A stretch of DNA of 64,000 nt, taken from NCBI GenBank assembly GCA_016208975.1, contig JACQXA010000004.1, positions 1,241,015 through 1,305,014 of the forward strand, given 5' to 3'. Position 1 is the stretch's first letter; each line of letters starts with the position of its first letter. A program made the position numbers and the translations under genes. Source of the stretch: Nitrospinota bacterium. Lineage in GTDB: Bacteria > Nitrospinota_A > UBA7883 > JACRLM01. The notes beneath the pieces are model-generated. The model was not told the origin of the DNA. It did not search any database and worked only from the letters and a program-made list of their open reading frames with translations. This document shows, piece by piece, positions 1 through 7,385 of this stretch.

Positions 1-21
1 CTTCATATAGCGTTACAATAA

Positions 22-50
22 ATGGGCGAAACCAAGGGTTCCACGCCCAT
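22..50. other. Stem-loop of unknown role
   Basis: ATGGGCG at 22-28 pairs with CGCCCAT at 44-50, and AACC at 30-33 can pair with GGTT at 37-40. No U-tract follows. A second perfect palindrome, GAGCCTTAAGGCTC, lies at 85-98 and is followed by TTCT; it may be a weak terminator for a gene upstream of the window. TTGTAAG at 106-112 and CTTACAA at 123-129 form a third inverted repeat. I assign no function. Confidence 0.3.
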
Positions 51-209
51 GAAAGTATATAGCCAAAACTAACCAAACACCCTTGAGCCTTAAGGCTCTT
101 CTATATTGTAAGATAATAAAACCTTACAAGTTATTCAAATTTTAATATCCGGTTGCCCCGCTTGGTTATAAGGTCGTACATTAAACCAATAAGTTAAAGC
201 GGGGAAGTT

Positions 210-1025
210 ATGCTTACCAAGGAAGCTTTTAGGGAAGGGGTGTTGGGCCGGACAGGCCGGAAAGTATTAAGGCTTGGCTTGGCCGGGGGATACGGCGTGT
301 CGGCCGAAGGTGTTGAAATGGCGGTGGAAAGGGGGGTTAACTACCTGTATCATGGCTCCATCCGGCGGGACGGCATGACCCAGGCCATAAAGAACCTGAC
401 AGGCAAAGGCAAACGGGAGCAGTTGATCATTGTCGCCCAAATATACTGGCGGGAATGGGCTTGGCCGTTTAACAGGAGTTTCTATTCGTTCTTGAAAAAT
501 AACGGGTTGGAATATGTGGATGTGTTACTGTTGGGCTGGCACAACGGCCCTCCGTCCCAGAAGACGCTGGATATTTGTAGTGACTTAAAAGTTAAGGGGT
601 TATTCCGGCACCTGGCCATTTCGGGGCATAATAGGAAAGCTTTCCCTGAATTCGCCGCCTCTGGACTGTACGATGCAATGATGACCCGTTATAACGCCGT
701 CCACAGGGGTGCGGAAGACGAGATATTCCCTCATATAGACAAAGAAAGGTCTGTCCGCCCAGCAATCACCACATACACCACCACCTGCTGGGGACAGTTA
801 TTGAAATCTGGTAACACCCCCTCTGGCGAGGCGACACCTAAAGCCTCTGATTGTTATAGGTTTGTGATGAGCAACCCTACAGTTGACGTGTGCATGAGCG
901 GGCCTAAAAATATGGATGAGCTGAAAGAAGCCCTATCCGCGCTGGACAAGGGGGAAATGAGCGAGGCGGAAATGAAATGGATGAGAAAAGTTGGGGACTA
1001 TATCCATTCGGGTAAAGCTAAATAG
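210..1025 (+). CDS. Aldo/keto-reductase-fold protein lacking the catalytic tetrad
   Basis: This 271-residue protein has the aldo/keto reductase order of elements: an N-terminal GRTGRKVLRLGLAGG strand, the segment around N44 (RGVNYLYHGS), a strand ending VAQ77, and LLLGWH near 107-111. Against the intact reductase at 2703-3653, tetrad Asp56 aligns with Tyr47, Tyr61 with Arg52, Lys86 with Gln77 and His130 with Gly109; Trp131 keeps its counterpart, Trp110. All four catalytic positions are therefore changed. It is also shorter than the usual ~310-330 residues. It could be a binding or regulatory protein, or a decaying gene, though the frame is open. ATG start with GGGGAA upstream. It converges with the Fic-like gene and overlaps it by 8 bp. 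Confidence 0.75.
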   Translation: MLTKEAFREGVLGRTGRKVLRLGLAGGYGVSAEGVEMAVERGVNYLYHGSIRRDGMTQAIKNLTGKGKREQLIIVAQIYWREWAWPFNRSFYSFLKNNGLEYVDVLLLGWHNGPPSQKTLDICSDLKVKGLFRHLAISGHNRKAFPEFAASGLYDAMMTRYNAVHRGAEDEIFPHIDKERSVRPAITTYTTTCWGQLLKSGNTPSGEATPKASDCYRFVMSNPTVDVCMSGPKNMDELKEALSALDKGEMSEAEMKWMRKVGDYIHSGKAK

Positions 1026-2160
1026 ACCCGTATAACTCAATAAGTTGAGGAACCACATAGACCCGGTTGCGCCGTCTTCCCGTATGTTCCGCCAAAATCC
1101 CCAGCGACACCAGCTTCTCCACATTGAATTGCGCCGCCCGGAAAGTAACCCTGCAAACCCGGGCCGCCCGGTTCACCGTTATGGCGGGCAGGCTGAAAAG
1201 CTCGTCCAGTAGCTGGGGGAGCACGTTTGAGGCCCGCTCTGCCACCAAAAGCTTTGAATAATCATGATGAAGGGTATCCAGCCTGCCAGTGATATCCACA
1301 AGCCGGGCGCTTTGATCGGCAATCATGTCCAGAAACAAACCGGTCCACCCGGCCCAGTCTCCGTTTTGCATAATTTCATAAAAAGCTTTGGCCAGCTTTT
1401 CCTTATTTCTTTCAATATAAGGGGTTAAAGGTAATAGTGCCCCATCATGGCCTCCCTGCTTAGATGTCATGAGGCTAAATATCAGGCCCGCCATGATACC
1501 GGAGCCCATTTCAAAAGGTTGAAGGGCAACCAGCTGATAATAAACCAGTGTGGCAATTACCAGATCGGGCAAAGAAGGCGGGTGACGGAAGAATTTGTCC
1601 AAAGAATACAGGGCTGGCTTAAGGAAATCGACCGGAGGCGGGGTAAAAATATGGGTTGCAGACTCAACACCTAATAAATTAAAGGGTTCCAACTGGGTTT
1701 CCCGGAAATTTCCTGCCTCGGCACCCATCTGGCCGAACAGGATATTGTGCAAATCCAGGGTAAGCATAAGGTTTACCGGCAGACCTTTGGATAACTGAAA
1801 AGAACCTTGCTCCAAAGCCCGCTGATAATTATCAACCAGTTGATTTATCCGAGCATCGGCTTGATTGTCCATGGCGCGTGATAAAATGGCCGATTCAAAA
1901 CTGGTTGGCTGGCCATTTAAGCGTGAAAGCGCCGCAACCTCCGCTATCGGCAGGACGCTCCGCAAGAAGCCTAGCAGATTTGGGTGGGCGCCACGTCCAA
2001 GAAACATCCCAAAAGCCCGTTCCGCGTTGGCTAATTGGTGGGCAAGAGGCCAAGAAGCCTCCAATGCAGGGGGCAATGGCTCTGGACACCAAGCCCAAAC
2101 CCCACGCCTAAGGTTTACTAACTTGCCAGGGGAGTTTCTGGTTAGATCAATCCGCCTCAT
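1018..2160 (-). CDS. Fic-fold protein with degenerate active site and C-terminal winged helix
   Basis: This 380-residue protein has Fic-family layout: an N-terminal helical part with an alpha-inh-like segment (SRLNGQPTS near 79-87), a Fic core in the middle, and a C-terminal winged-helix-like segment (ITVNRAARVCRVTFRAAQF, then GRRRNRVY). Fic enzymes transfer AMP or other nucleotides using HPFxxGNGRxxR. Here the loop is Q214-P-F-E-M-G-S-G-I: His becomes Gln, Asn becomes Ser and the first Arg becomes Ile. The inhibitory motif (S/T)xxxE(G/N) also reads with Asn in place of Glu. I infer no AMPylation; the conserved wing suggests nucleic-acid binding. Paired tail to tail with another catalytically degenerate protein. 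Confidence 0.75.
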   Translation of the reverse strand: MRRIDLTRNSPGKLVNLRRGVWAWCPEPLPPALEASWPLAHQLANAERAFGMFLGRGAHPNLLGFLRSVLPIAEVAALSRLNGQPTSFESAILSRAMDNQADARINQLVDNYQRALEQGSFQLSKGLPVNLMLTLDLHNILFGQMGAEAGNFRETQLEPFNLLGVESATHIFTPPPVDFLKPALYSLDKFFRHPPSLPDLVIATLVYYQLVALQPFEMGSGIMAGLIFSLMTSKQGGHDGALLPLTPYIERNKEKLAKAFYEIMQNGDWAGWTGLFLDMIADQSARLVDITGRLDTLHHDYSKLLVAERASNVLPQLLDELFSLPAITVNRAARVCRVTFRAAQFNVEKLVSLGILAEHTGRRRNRVYVVPQLIELYGSI

Positions 2161-2620
2161 GGCCCTGTTATTATAGTAAATCGTTAATCAGTATATCTAA
2201 TATTTAATCCCCAAGTAAAGATAAAGGTGAAATGCACGCTATATGATGTATTAATGGCAAGTATTCTGTACTATTATTTTAGATAATAAGGGTTTTTTAT
2301 AGTATATGGTGTACCGCCCGTCGCGCAGAAATTGATATTCTTGGCCCATAAAGAAAACTGGAATTTCATCATTGCTGACATGGACGGCGGATTACCGGGA
2401 GAACCATGCGGCATCTAGTCTTGCGCTCCTCAGGGATGGCGTTTGCGGGGAAGCTGGTGGCGCAGAAGATATATCTGGTTGCGGGCATGGGGCAATAGGG
2501 TATATGGCTACCTTTGGCGGACACTCGTGCAATTGTTGATTATTATAAATATATCTATAATAGTATATTTACTTCTCTGATATATCGCTTGCTGGTGAAT
2601 ATAGTGCGACCTACTAATAG
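2161..2620. other. AT-rich non-coding stretch
   Basis: Between the Fic-like gene start and the terminator of the next gene there is no open frame I can support. Its part next to 2160 is very AT-rich and must hold the promoter of the Fic-like gene. Short open stretches around 2335-2420 and 2425-2510 have balanced composition and could be remnants of a gene, but I recognise no family in them. Confidence 0.4.
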
Positions 2621-2646
2621 AAAAGCCCCAGAGTCACCTCTGGGGC
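2621..2646 (-). terminator. Rho-independent terminator of the aldo/keto reductase gene
   Basis: A perfect 9-bp stem, GCCCCAGAG (2625-2633) and CTCTGGGGC (2638-2646), has a 4-base loop. On the minus strand it is followed by TTTTCTATT, the complement of the A run from 2621. It lies 57 bp past the stop of the minus-strand gene. Confidence 0.85.
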
Positions 2647-2702
2647 CGGAAAAGCAGTTATTTTAATTTTACAGCTATGGATATATTAACGCTAAAATGC
2701 CC

Positions 2703-3653
2703 CTACCCGGCCAGAGCGGTATCAATAGCGGTAAGGAACTGGCTGTCGATCCTGAGGCTGACAGCGGTGACGTTCTCTTCCACCTGCTCCGGGTTGTTGC
2801 ATCCCACAATGGCGGAGGTGACCCCTTTCTGTTCCACAAGCCACCGGATGGCAAGTTGGGGCAAGGTCATGCCGTAATCTTCCGCCACTTCCTTTAGCCG
2901 TTCCACCTGGTCCATGCCTTTTACGAACGTTTCCGGACGGAAGATGCCGAAGTTTTTCCCATCACGCCAGTCGTCGAACTTGGTGTCTTTCCCGTATTTG
3001 CCCGACAGCACGCCGGAAGCCAGTGGGCTATAAGCCAGCACCCCAATATGGTTCTGTGCGCAAAACGGAAGCAAATCCGCCTCAATTTCCCGCTCCAGCA
3101 CGTTATATTTGGGCTGGACGCAGGCTATTGGCGCTATGCCAATAGCCTCCTGCAGTTGCTCTAGAGTGAAATTGGAAACACCTATCTCCAAAATCTTCCC
3201 CTGTTCCTTCATTTTTATCAAAGCGTTCATGGTATCGGCTATGGGCGTTGCGGGGTCTGGCCAATGGATCTGGTATATCTCCACCCGGTCTGTACCAAGT
3301 CTTTTAAGGGAATCTTCCAGCTCCTGGGTGATGGACTGGGGGGTCAAATCTTTATAAATTCCGCCGATGGTTGCGTCTTTCCACTTTAAGCCGCACTTGG
3401 TGGCAAGAACCACTTTGTCGCGACGGCCCGCGATGGCTTTTCCGATCAACTCTTCGGCCAGCCCCATCCCGTAAACCGGGGCGGTATCTATGCAATTTAT
3501 CCCGGCGCCGATGGCTGTTTGGATGGCCTGGACGGATATCTCTGAATCCTGCGGCGCCCAGAAAGGGGCGCCCCCTATTCTCCATGTACCCAGGGTCAAT
3601 GGCGTTACAGATATTTTGGAACCGCCGGCCAGTTGTCTGGTTTCCATTTTCAT
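2703..3653 (-). CDS. Aldo/keto reductase
   Basis: A 316-residue NAD(P)H-dependent oxidoreductase of the aldo/keto reductase superfamily, full length. The catalytic tetrad is complete: Asp56 and Tyr61 in GINCIDTAPVYG, Lys86 in LATKCG, His130 in YQIHWPDP. Later family segments are present too (GVSNF, LAYSPLASGVLSGKY, and a C-terminal cofactor segment SAIVGCNNPEQVEENV). Substrate cannot be told. It is monocistronic with its own terminator, and divergent from the JAMM/metal-transport operon across a 120-bp spacer holding an inverted repeat. Confidence 0.93.
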   Translation of the reverse strand: MKMETRQLAGGSKISVTPLTLGTWRIGGAPFWAPQDSEISVQAIQTAIGAGINCIDTAPVYGMGLAEELIGKAIAGRRDKVVLATKCGLKWKDATIGGIYKDLTPQSITQELEDSLKRLGTDRVEIYQIHWPDPATPIADTMNALIKMKEQGKILEIGVSNFTLEQLQEAIGIAPIACVQPKYNVLEREIEADLLPFCAQNHIGVLAYSPLASGVLSGKYGKDTKFDDWRDGKNFGIFRPETFVKGMDQVERLKEVAEDYGMTLPQLAIRWLVEQKGVTSAIVGCNNPEQVEENVTAVSLRIDSQFLTAIDTALAG

Positions 3654-3690
3654 CCCACTTCAAAATTATTGAACTTCGGGTTTCATTGTA

Positions 3691-3723
3691 ATTTAATTTC
3701 GGGCCCGTTCACGAAAATTAAAT
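3691..3723. promoter_or_regulatory. Imperfect inverted repeat in divergent promoter region
   Basis: ATTTAATTTCG (3691-3701) and CGAAAATTAAAT (3712-3723) are complementary apart from one extra A, with a 10-base GC-rich centre. It lies between the divergent aldo/keto reductase and JAMM/metal-transport genes, where an operator would be expected. It does not match a Zur or Fur box well enough to name it. Confidence 0.35.
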
Positions 3724-3774
3724 CCCGCCGCCAAGTTTGCCGAATATAATAAACTTCTCGAAATTCAACGGTAA

Positions 3775-4242
3775 ATGGTGGAAATGTTTAAACTCAGGCC
3801 GGAAGACCTGGAGGTAATGTTCGCCCACGCAAGAAGGGAGTTTCCCAACGAATGTTGCGGGGTTATTTTGGGCGCTCTGGGGGATTATTCCAAGAACGAG
3901 GTGCGCCCATGCGCCAACATCCAGCATCAATTGAAAGAGAAATACCCCGAGCTTTACACCCGGGACGCGGATACAGGTTATTTCATGGATCCCAAGGATC
4001 TAAAACACGCGTTCGAGGATGCGATGAAGAATGGAAAAACGGTGATCGGTTTCTATCATTCCCATCCGGGCCACGAAGCTTATTGGTCCGGCGAGGACCA
4101 CCGGGCCGCCATGTGGGCTGGTAGTGACGAGCCATCTTTCCCGGACGCGTCCCACGTGGTCATCTCCGTCTATGAAGACGGCGTAAAAGGCCATGCGGTT
4201 TTCTCATGGAGCCCGGCGGAAGGAAGATTTGCGCGAAAATGA
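3775..4242 (+). CDS. JAMM (Mov34/MPN/PAD-1) metalloprotease
   Basis: A 155-residue stand-alone JAMM-domain protein, the family of zinc isopeptidases that cleave ubiquitin-like or sulfur-carrier tails and related amide bonds. The zinc motif is complete: a glutamate in FPNECCGVILG and HSHPGHEAYWSGED, which fits HxH-x7-S-x2-D. Bacterial single-domain members are often linked to sulfur-carrier or cysteine metabolism, but no ThiS/MoaD-like partner lies here. Instead it heads a metal-transport operon, and its stop overlaps the ATPase start as ATGA. The start is uncertain: ATG 3775 and ATG 3784 are both possible and neither has a strong ribosome site. Confidence 0.88.
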   Translation: MVEMFKLRPEDLEVMFAHARREFPNECCGVILGALGDYSKNEVRPCANIQHQLKEKYPELYTRDADTGYFMDPKDLKHAFEDAMKNGKTVIGFYHSHPGHEAYWSGEDHRAAMWAGSDEPSFPDASHVVISVYEDGVKGHAVFSWSPAEGRFARK

Positions 4243-5060
4243 AGCCTAACTCCGGAGCCGGGCCCTATGTGGTGGAGGTGGAGAACCTTGTGGTTCGCTA
4301 CAAGGGCAGGGTGGCCCTGGACGGGGTCACCTTACGCATCGCCGCCCAACGGTTCGCCGGTATCATTGGCCCCAACGGCGCGGGGAAAACCACGTTGTTG
4401 CGGGCCCTGTTAGGGTTGGTGAAACCCGAAAGCGGGATAATAAAAGTGTTCGGCCACCCGCCTGGCCACTCACACAATTTGATCGGGTATGTGCCCCAAT
4501 CCTCGGTATTCGAAAGCCGGTTCCCCATCAAATCCCGCGAGGTTGTGATGATGGGCCGTTACGGCAGGCTTGGGTGGGGTAAGGCGCCGGGTAAAGAAGA
4601 CCAGCTGGCCGTGGACGACGCCATCACCCGCGTGGGCATCCTGGATCTGGCGGATAAGCGGTTCGGCTCCCTTTCCGGGGGTGAGCGCCAAAAGGTTTTG
4701 ATAGCCCGCGCCCTGTGCGCCCAGCCGAAGTTATTGTTGCTGGACGAGCCCACCACCGGGGTGGATATCCTTTCGCAAGACTCTTTTTACACGCTTATAA
4801 AAGAGCTACTGCTCGATTTAAAAATGACCGTTGTCCTGGTGAGCCATGACGTGGGCGTGATCTCCAGCATTGTGGACGACCTTATATGCATCAACCAGCG
4901 GGTTTTCTGCCACGACTCGCCGGCCAATGTTATCGCCGGGGGTGTGATTGGGGATGCCTACGGGAGCCAGTGGGAGATTCTCATGCACGGCCACGCGGTG
5001 CCTCACAGGCTGGTAAGCCAGCACGGGCACAAGCATGAAGAGGACAAGGGCCATGATTGA
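4239..5060 (+). CDS. Metal ABC transporter, ATP-binding protein (ZnuC/MntB type)
   Basis: A 273-residue ATPase of the Mn/Zn/Fe-chelate ABC family. Walker A is GPNGAGKTT, the signature is LSGGERQKVLIARAL, Walker B is LLLLDEPTTGVD and the H-loop is VSHD. The C-terminus is His-rich (HGHAVPHRLVSQHGHKH), as in several zinc and manganese transport ATPases, and may bind metal; I infer that. I chose ATG 4239, which overlaps the JAMM stop as ATGA, rather than an ATG 33 bases upstream that would create a long overlap. The permease follows with an 8-bp overlap. No periplasmic binding protein gene is visible. Confidence 0.93.
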   Translation: MKPNSGAGPYVVEVENLVVRYKGRVALDGVTLRIAAQRFAGIIGPNGAGKTTLLRALLGLVKPESGIIKVFGHPPGHSHNLIGYVPQSSVFESRFPIKSREVVMMGRYGRLGWGKAPGKEDQLAVDDAITRVGILDLADKRFGSLSGGERQKVLIARALCAQPKLLLLDEPTTGVDILSQDSFYTLIKELLLDLKMTVVLVSHDVGVISSIVDDLICINQRVFCHDSPANVIAGGVIGDAYGSQWEILMHGHAVPHRLVSQHGHKHEEDKGHD

Positions 5061-5856
5061 GCTATTGTCCCAGGGGTTCATGGTTCGCGCCCTGGCGGCG
5101 GGGCTGATCATCGGTTCGCTCTGCGCGATATTGTCGGTGGTGGTGGTGCTAAAGAAAATGTCATTCATGGGGGCTGGTATATCCCACTCAGCTTTCGGCG
5201 GCGTGGCCTTAGGCGCATTGCTGGGGACGGATTTCATGTATTCGGCGCTGGGCTTTTCGGTGTTTGCGGCGCTTTGCATAGCGTGGATGTCCAGAAGAGG
5301 GGGCATTCACGAAGACACCGGCGTGGGAGTGATGTTCGCCGCCTCCATGGCTTTCGGCGTGTTGTGCCTTGGCCTGGCCAAGGGATATAACATAGACCTG
5401 TTCGCTTTTCTGTTCGGCTCAATCCTGGCGGTTTCCGAGGCGGATTTGATCCTGGCCATGGGGGCGCTTATTATCACCGCCGCGCTGATGATGGTGTTTT
5501 ACAAAGAAATTAAAGTCTATTGTTTCGACGAGGAATGGGCCAAAGTTTCCGGCGTGAACGTGGAACGGCTACAGGATATGCTGTTGGTGATGATAGCCGT
5601 GGCGGTAGTGGTGTCCATAAAACTTCTGGGTATCGTGCTGGTGTCGGCCCTGCTGGTAATCCCCGGCGCGGTGGGCTACATGCTGGCCAGCACTTACAAG
5701 TCACAATACATGATTTCCCTGGCCTGCGCCGTTATCTCGGTAATATGCGGGCTTGTCCTTTCTTACCATTTCGATATCGCCTCCGGCGCCACCATTGTGC
5801 TTTCCGCCACGGCGCTTTTCGGATTGACGGCCATTGTGGCCCCAGCGCGTGGATAA
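5053..5856 (+). CDS. Metal ABC transporter permease (ZnuB/MntC type)
   Basis: A 267-residue inner-membrane permease of the ABC-3 family (Mn2+, Zn2+ or iron chelates). Hydrophobic segments run through its length, and family segments are clear: SFMGAGISHSAFGGVALGAL near the N-terminus and KLLGIVLVSALLVIPGAVGYM near residue 190. The start chosen is ATG 5053, preceded by AAGGGCC and overlapping the ATPase stop by 8 bp; an in-frame ATG at 5035 is less likely. With the ATPase it forms the membrane part of an importer. The metal cannot be settled from sequence. Confidence 0.92.
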   Translation: MIELLSQGFMVRALAAGLIIGSLCAILSVVVVLKKMSFMGAGISHSAFGGVALGALLGTDFMYSALGFSVFAALCIAWMSRRGGIHEDTGVGVMFAASMAFGVLCLGLAKGYNIDLFAFLFGSILAVSEADLILAMGALIITAALMMVFYKEIKVYCFDEEWAKVSGVNVERLQDMLLVMIAVAVVVSIKLLGIVLVSALLVIPGAVGYMLASTYKSQYMISLACAVISVICGLVLSYHFDIASGATIVLSATALFGLTAIVAPARG

Positions 5857-6241
5857 CGGAAAAATAGTCCTGCCGGAATCTGGCGGAAAAGGGGTGGAGC
5901 TTTTCAACGCGGGCAAATATTTCCAATGCCACGACGTTTTCGAGGAGCTGTGGATAAGCGCCCGGGGCGAGGAAAAGATATATTACCAAGGGATCATCCA
6001 GCTCGCGGTGGCGTTATACAAAATAGTGGACGAACCGAACTGGCGCGGCGCCACAAGCCTTCTAACCACCGGCTCCAGCTTATTAAAAAGCGTCAACGGA
6101 GAGAGGGCCGGGATAGACATAAAAGACGCGGTGGATAAGGCTGAAACCCTGCTGGCGTCTCTGGAAAAGATGGGGCCTGAAAGAATGGGGGAGATAAAGC
6201 GGGAAGGGCTGTTTAAGCTGAATTACCGACAGCAGTTGTAA
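5849..6241 (+). CDS. DUF309 domain protein
   Basis: A short helical protein of about 130 residues matching DUF309: FNAGKYFQCHDVFEELW, then YYQGIIQLAVALYKI and the following GA..LL helix. Conserved His and Glu in CHDVFEELW suggest a binding site, but no function is established for the family. It overlaps the permease stop and is probably co-transcribed. The start is uncertain: GTG 5849 is used, and TTG 5834 is also in frame. Nothing in it explains the link with metal transport. Confidence 0.8.
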   Translation: MDNGKIVLPESGGKGVELFNAGKYFQCHDVFEELWISARGEEKIYYQGIIQLAVALYKIVDEPNWRGATSLLTTGSSLLKSVNGERAGIDIKDAVDKAETLLASLEKMGPERMGEIKREGLFKLNYRQQL

Positions 6242-6244
6242 AAC

Positions 6245-7015
6245 TCACTCGGCGAAGGCCACGCTGGTTTCCTCGTCGGAAAGCGCTTTAAGCTGTTTTA
6301 TCAGGCCGCTTAAATTCTCCATGGCCGTCTCGTCCAAATCCATAAATTTGAACGCGGCCAATATCAACAAATCGCTTTCCGGCTGGCTCTTGCAGTTTTC
6401 CACCCGCATAAGCTCCGCCTTCACGCTGAACACGCTATGGTTAAAATGGAAGGCCACGTTGGCTATGTCGTAGATACAACCGCTACCGGCGCGGAATACC
6501 GGGGCCAGCGTCAAGAAGCCGCCCATAGACAGGTTCACAAGGGAGCTTTGATATGCCCCGCCGGTGGAGAACCTGATTTCCACTTTAACGTTCGAAAGAC
6601 TCAAGTAACGCTCCATAGAGCGGCGCTCCTGCAAACTCAAGACACGCCGGATTTTTTGCACCAGGGCTGTGGCCGTGAAAGGTTTTACAAGGTAGTCGGT
6701 TACACCGGCCTCAATAGCGGCCATCAGCGACTCTTTGTCGTTCCTGCCGGTTATCATTATAAATGGGGTTTTGGCTGTTGCCGGATTTTGGCGGACTCTT
6801 TTTAAAAACTCGTCCCCACGGACACCGGGCATTTCCCAGTCGCTGAATATCCAGTCTATCCTTTGGGTCCCGCCTTCCACCATGCGGCACGCGTCCAGCC
6901 CGTTGCCCATGCTGATAATCTGGTGGCAATTCAAATGGGTTTTCAGGACGGACGACACATAACTTCTTATCGTGGCCGAATCCTCCACGATAAGCGCGAT
7001 GGTGTTGTGAAACAT
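6245..7015 (-). CDS. REC-PilZ response regulator
   Basis: A 256-residue two-domain protein. The receiver domain (about 1-125) has acidic residues E11/D12, phospho-acceptor D59 in FSDWEMPG, T89 and K111 in DYLVKPF. The following PilZ domain has RxxxR (R132-R136) and the N/DxSxxG motif N161-L-S-M-G-G, the two elements that bind cyclic di-GMP. It should couple phosphorylation from an unseen histidine kinase to c-di-GMP, perhaps acting on motility or surface polysaccharide. It is a single gene, converging on the DUF309 gene with 3 bp between stops. No kinase or diguanylate cyclase is nearby. Confidence 0.88.
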   Translation of the reverse strand: MFHNTIALIVEDSATIRSYVSSVLKTHLNCHQIISMGNGLDACRMVEGGTQRIDWIFSDWEMPGVRGDEFLKRVRQNPATAKTPFIMITGRNDKESLMAAIEAGVTDYLVKPFTATALVQKIRRVLSLQERRSMERYLSLSNVKVEIRFSTGGAYQSSLVNLSMGGFLTLAPVFRAGSGCIYDIANVAFHFNHSVFSVKAELMRVENCKSQPESDLLILAAFKFMDLDETAMENLSGLIKQLKALSDEETSVAFAE

Positions 7016-7141
7016 GCCTATCCCCTCACTATCCGGTTAGATGATAACAGATGAAGGGTGATGGATTCACTCTTATTTCAAGTCTATTCAGTGGGTTCAA
7101 TAAAACGCGCGAAAATGGGGGAAGAAAAGGCGCGATTGCCC

Positions 7142-7171
7142 TTGCAAGCTGTGACGGCTCTCTGATAAAGT
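7142..7171 (+). promoter_or_regulatory. Candidate sigma-70 promoter of the pyr operon
   Basis: TTGCAA (7142-7147) and TAAAGT (7166-7171) are separated by 18 bases. Transcription would begin near 7178, just before the PyrR-binding RNA, which supports the placement. Match to consensus only; not tested. Confidence 0.45.
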
Positions 7172-7182
7172 TTTTCAGGAAG

Positions 7183-7223
7183 GCGGAATCTTTAAAGTAG
7201 TCCGGTGAGGCTAAAAAGATCGC
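7183..7223 (+). promoter_or_regulatory. PyrR-binding RNA element in the pyr leader
   Basis: Bases 7199-7212 read AGTCCGGTGAGGCT, a 14/14 match to the PyrR-binding loop consensus ARUCCNGNGAGGYU. They are enclosed by the stem ATCTTT (7188-7193) with AAAGAT (7215-7220), extended by GCG and CGC after a two-base bulge. PyrR bound to UMP or UTP stabilises this loop and lowers pyr expression in Bacillus. It lies 173 bases before the pyrR start. Between it and pyrR (7224-7385) I see no gene and only a weak terminator candidate (CCCTT-CAAC-AAGGG near 7340-7355), so control could act on attenuation or on translation. Confidence 0.85.
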
Positions 7224-7385
7224 TCGGAAGGCGGTGGTTCGCCCACACGCTTAAGCCCGACAGACTAGAGATGTGACCCATGGCGTATGTGGTGGTTTCA
7301 ATCTCTCCTCCAATGCCGCTCCGGCTCTGGTTCCCTTTCAACAAGGGTTGGCTGTTTATTTAATCCCTAACAGGCAAGGTCATAA

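Noticed and set aside
1-209. tRNA or riboswitch at the window start
   Set aside because: The hairpin at 22-50 has a GGTTC-like stretch, but no cloverleaf or known aptamer can be drawn.
3654-3774. Zur or Fur box for the metal-transport operon
   Set aside because: The inverted repeat at 3691-3723 is AT-rich but does not match either consensus well, so I list it only as an unnamed operator candidate.
7224-7385. Strong intrinsic attenuator terminator before pyrR
   Set aside because: Only a 5-bp stem (CCCTT/AAGGG) followed by a broken T-rich stretch is visible. That is too weak to call as a terminator.
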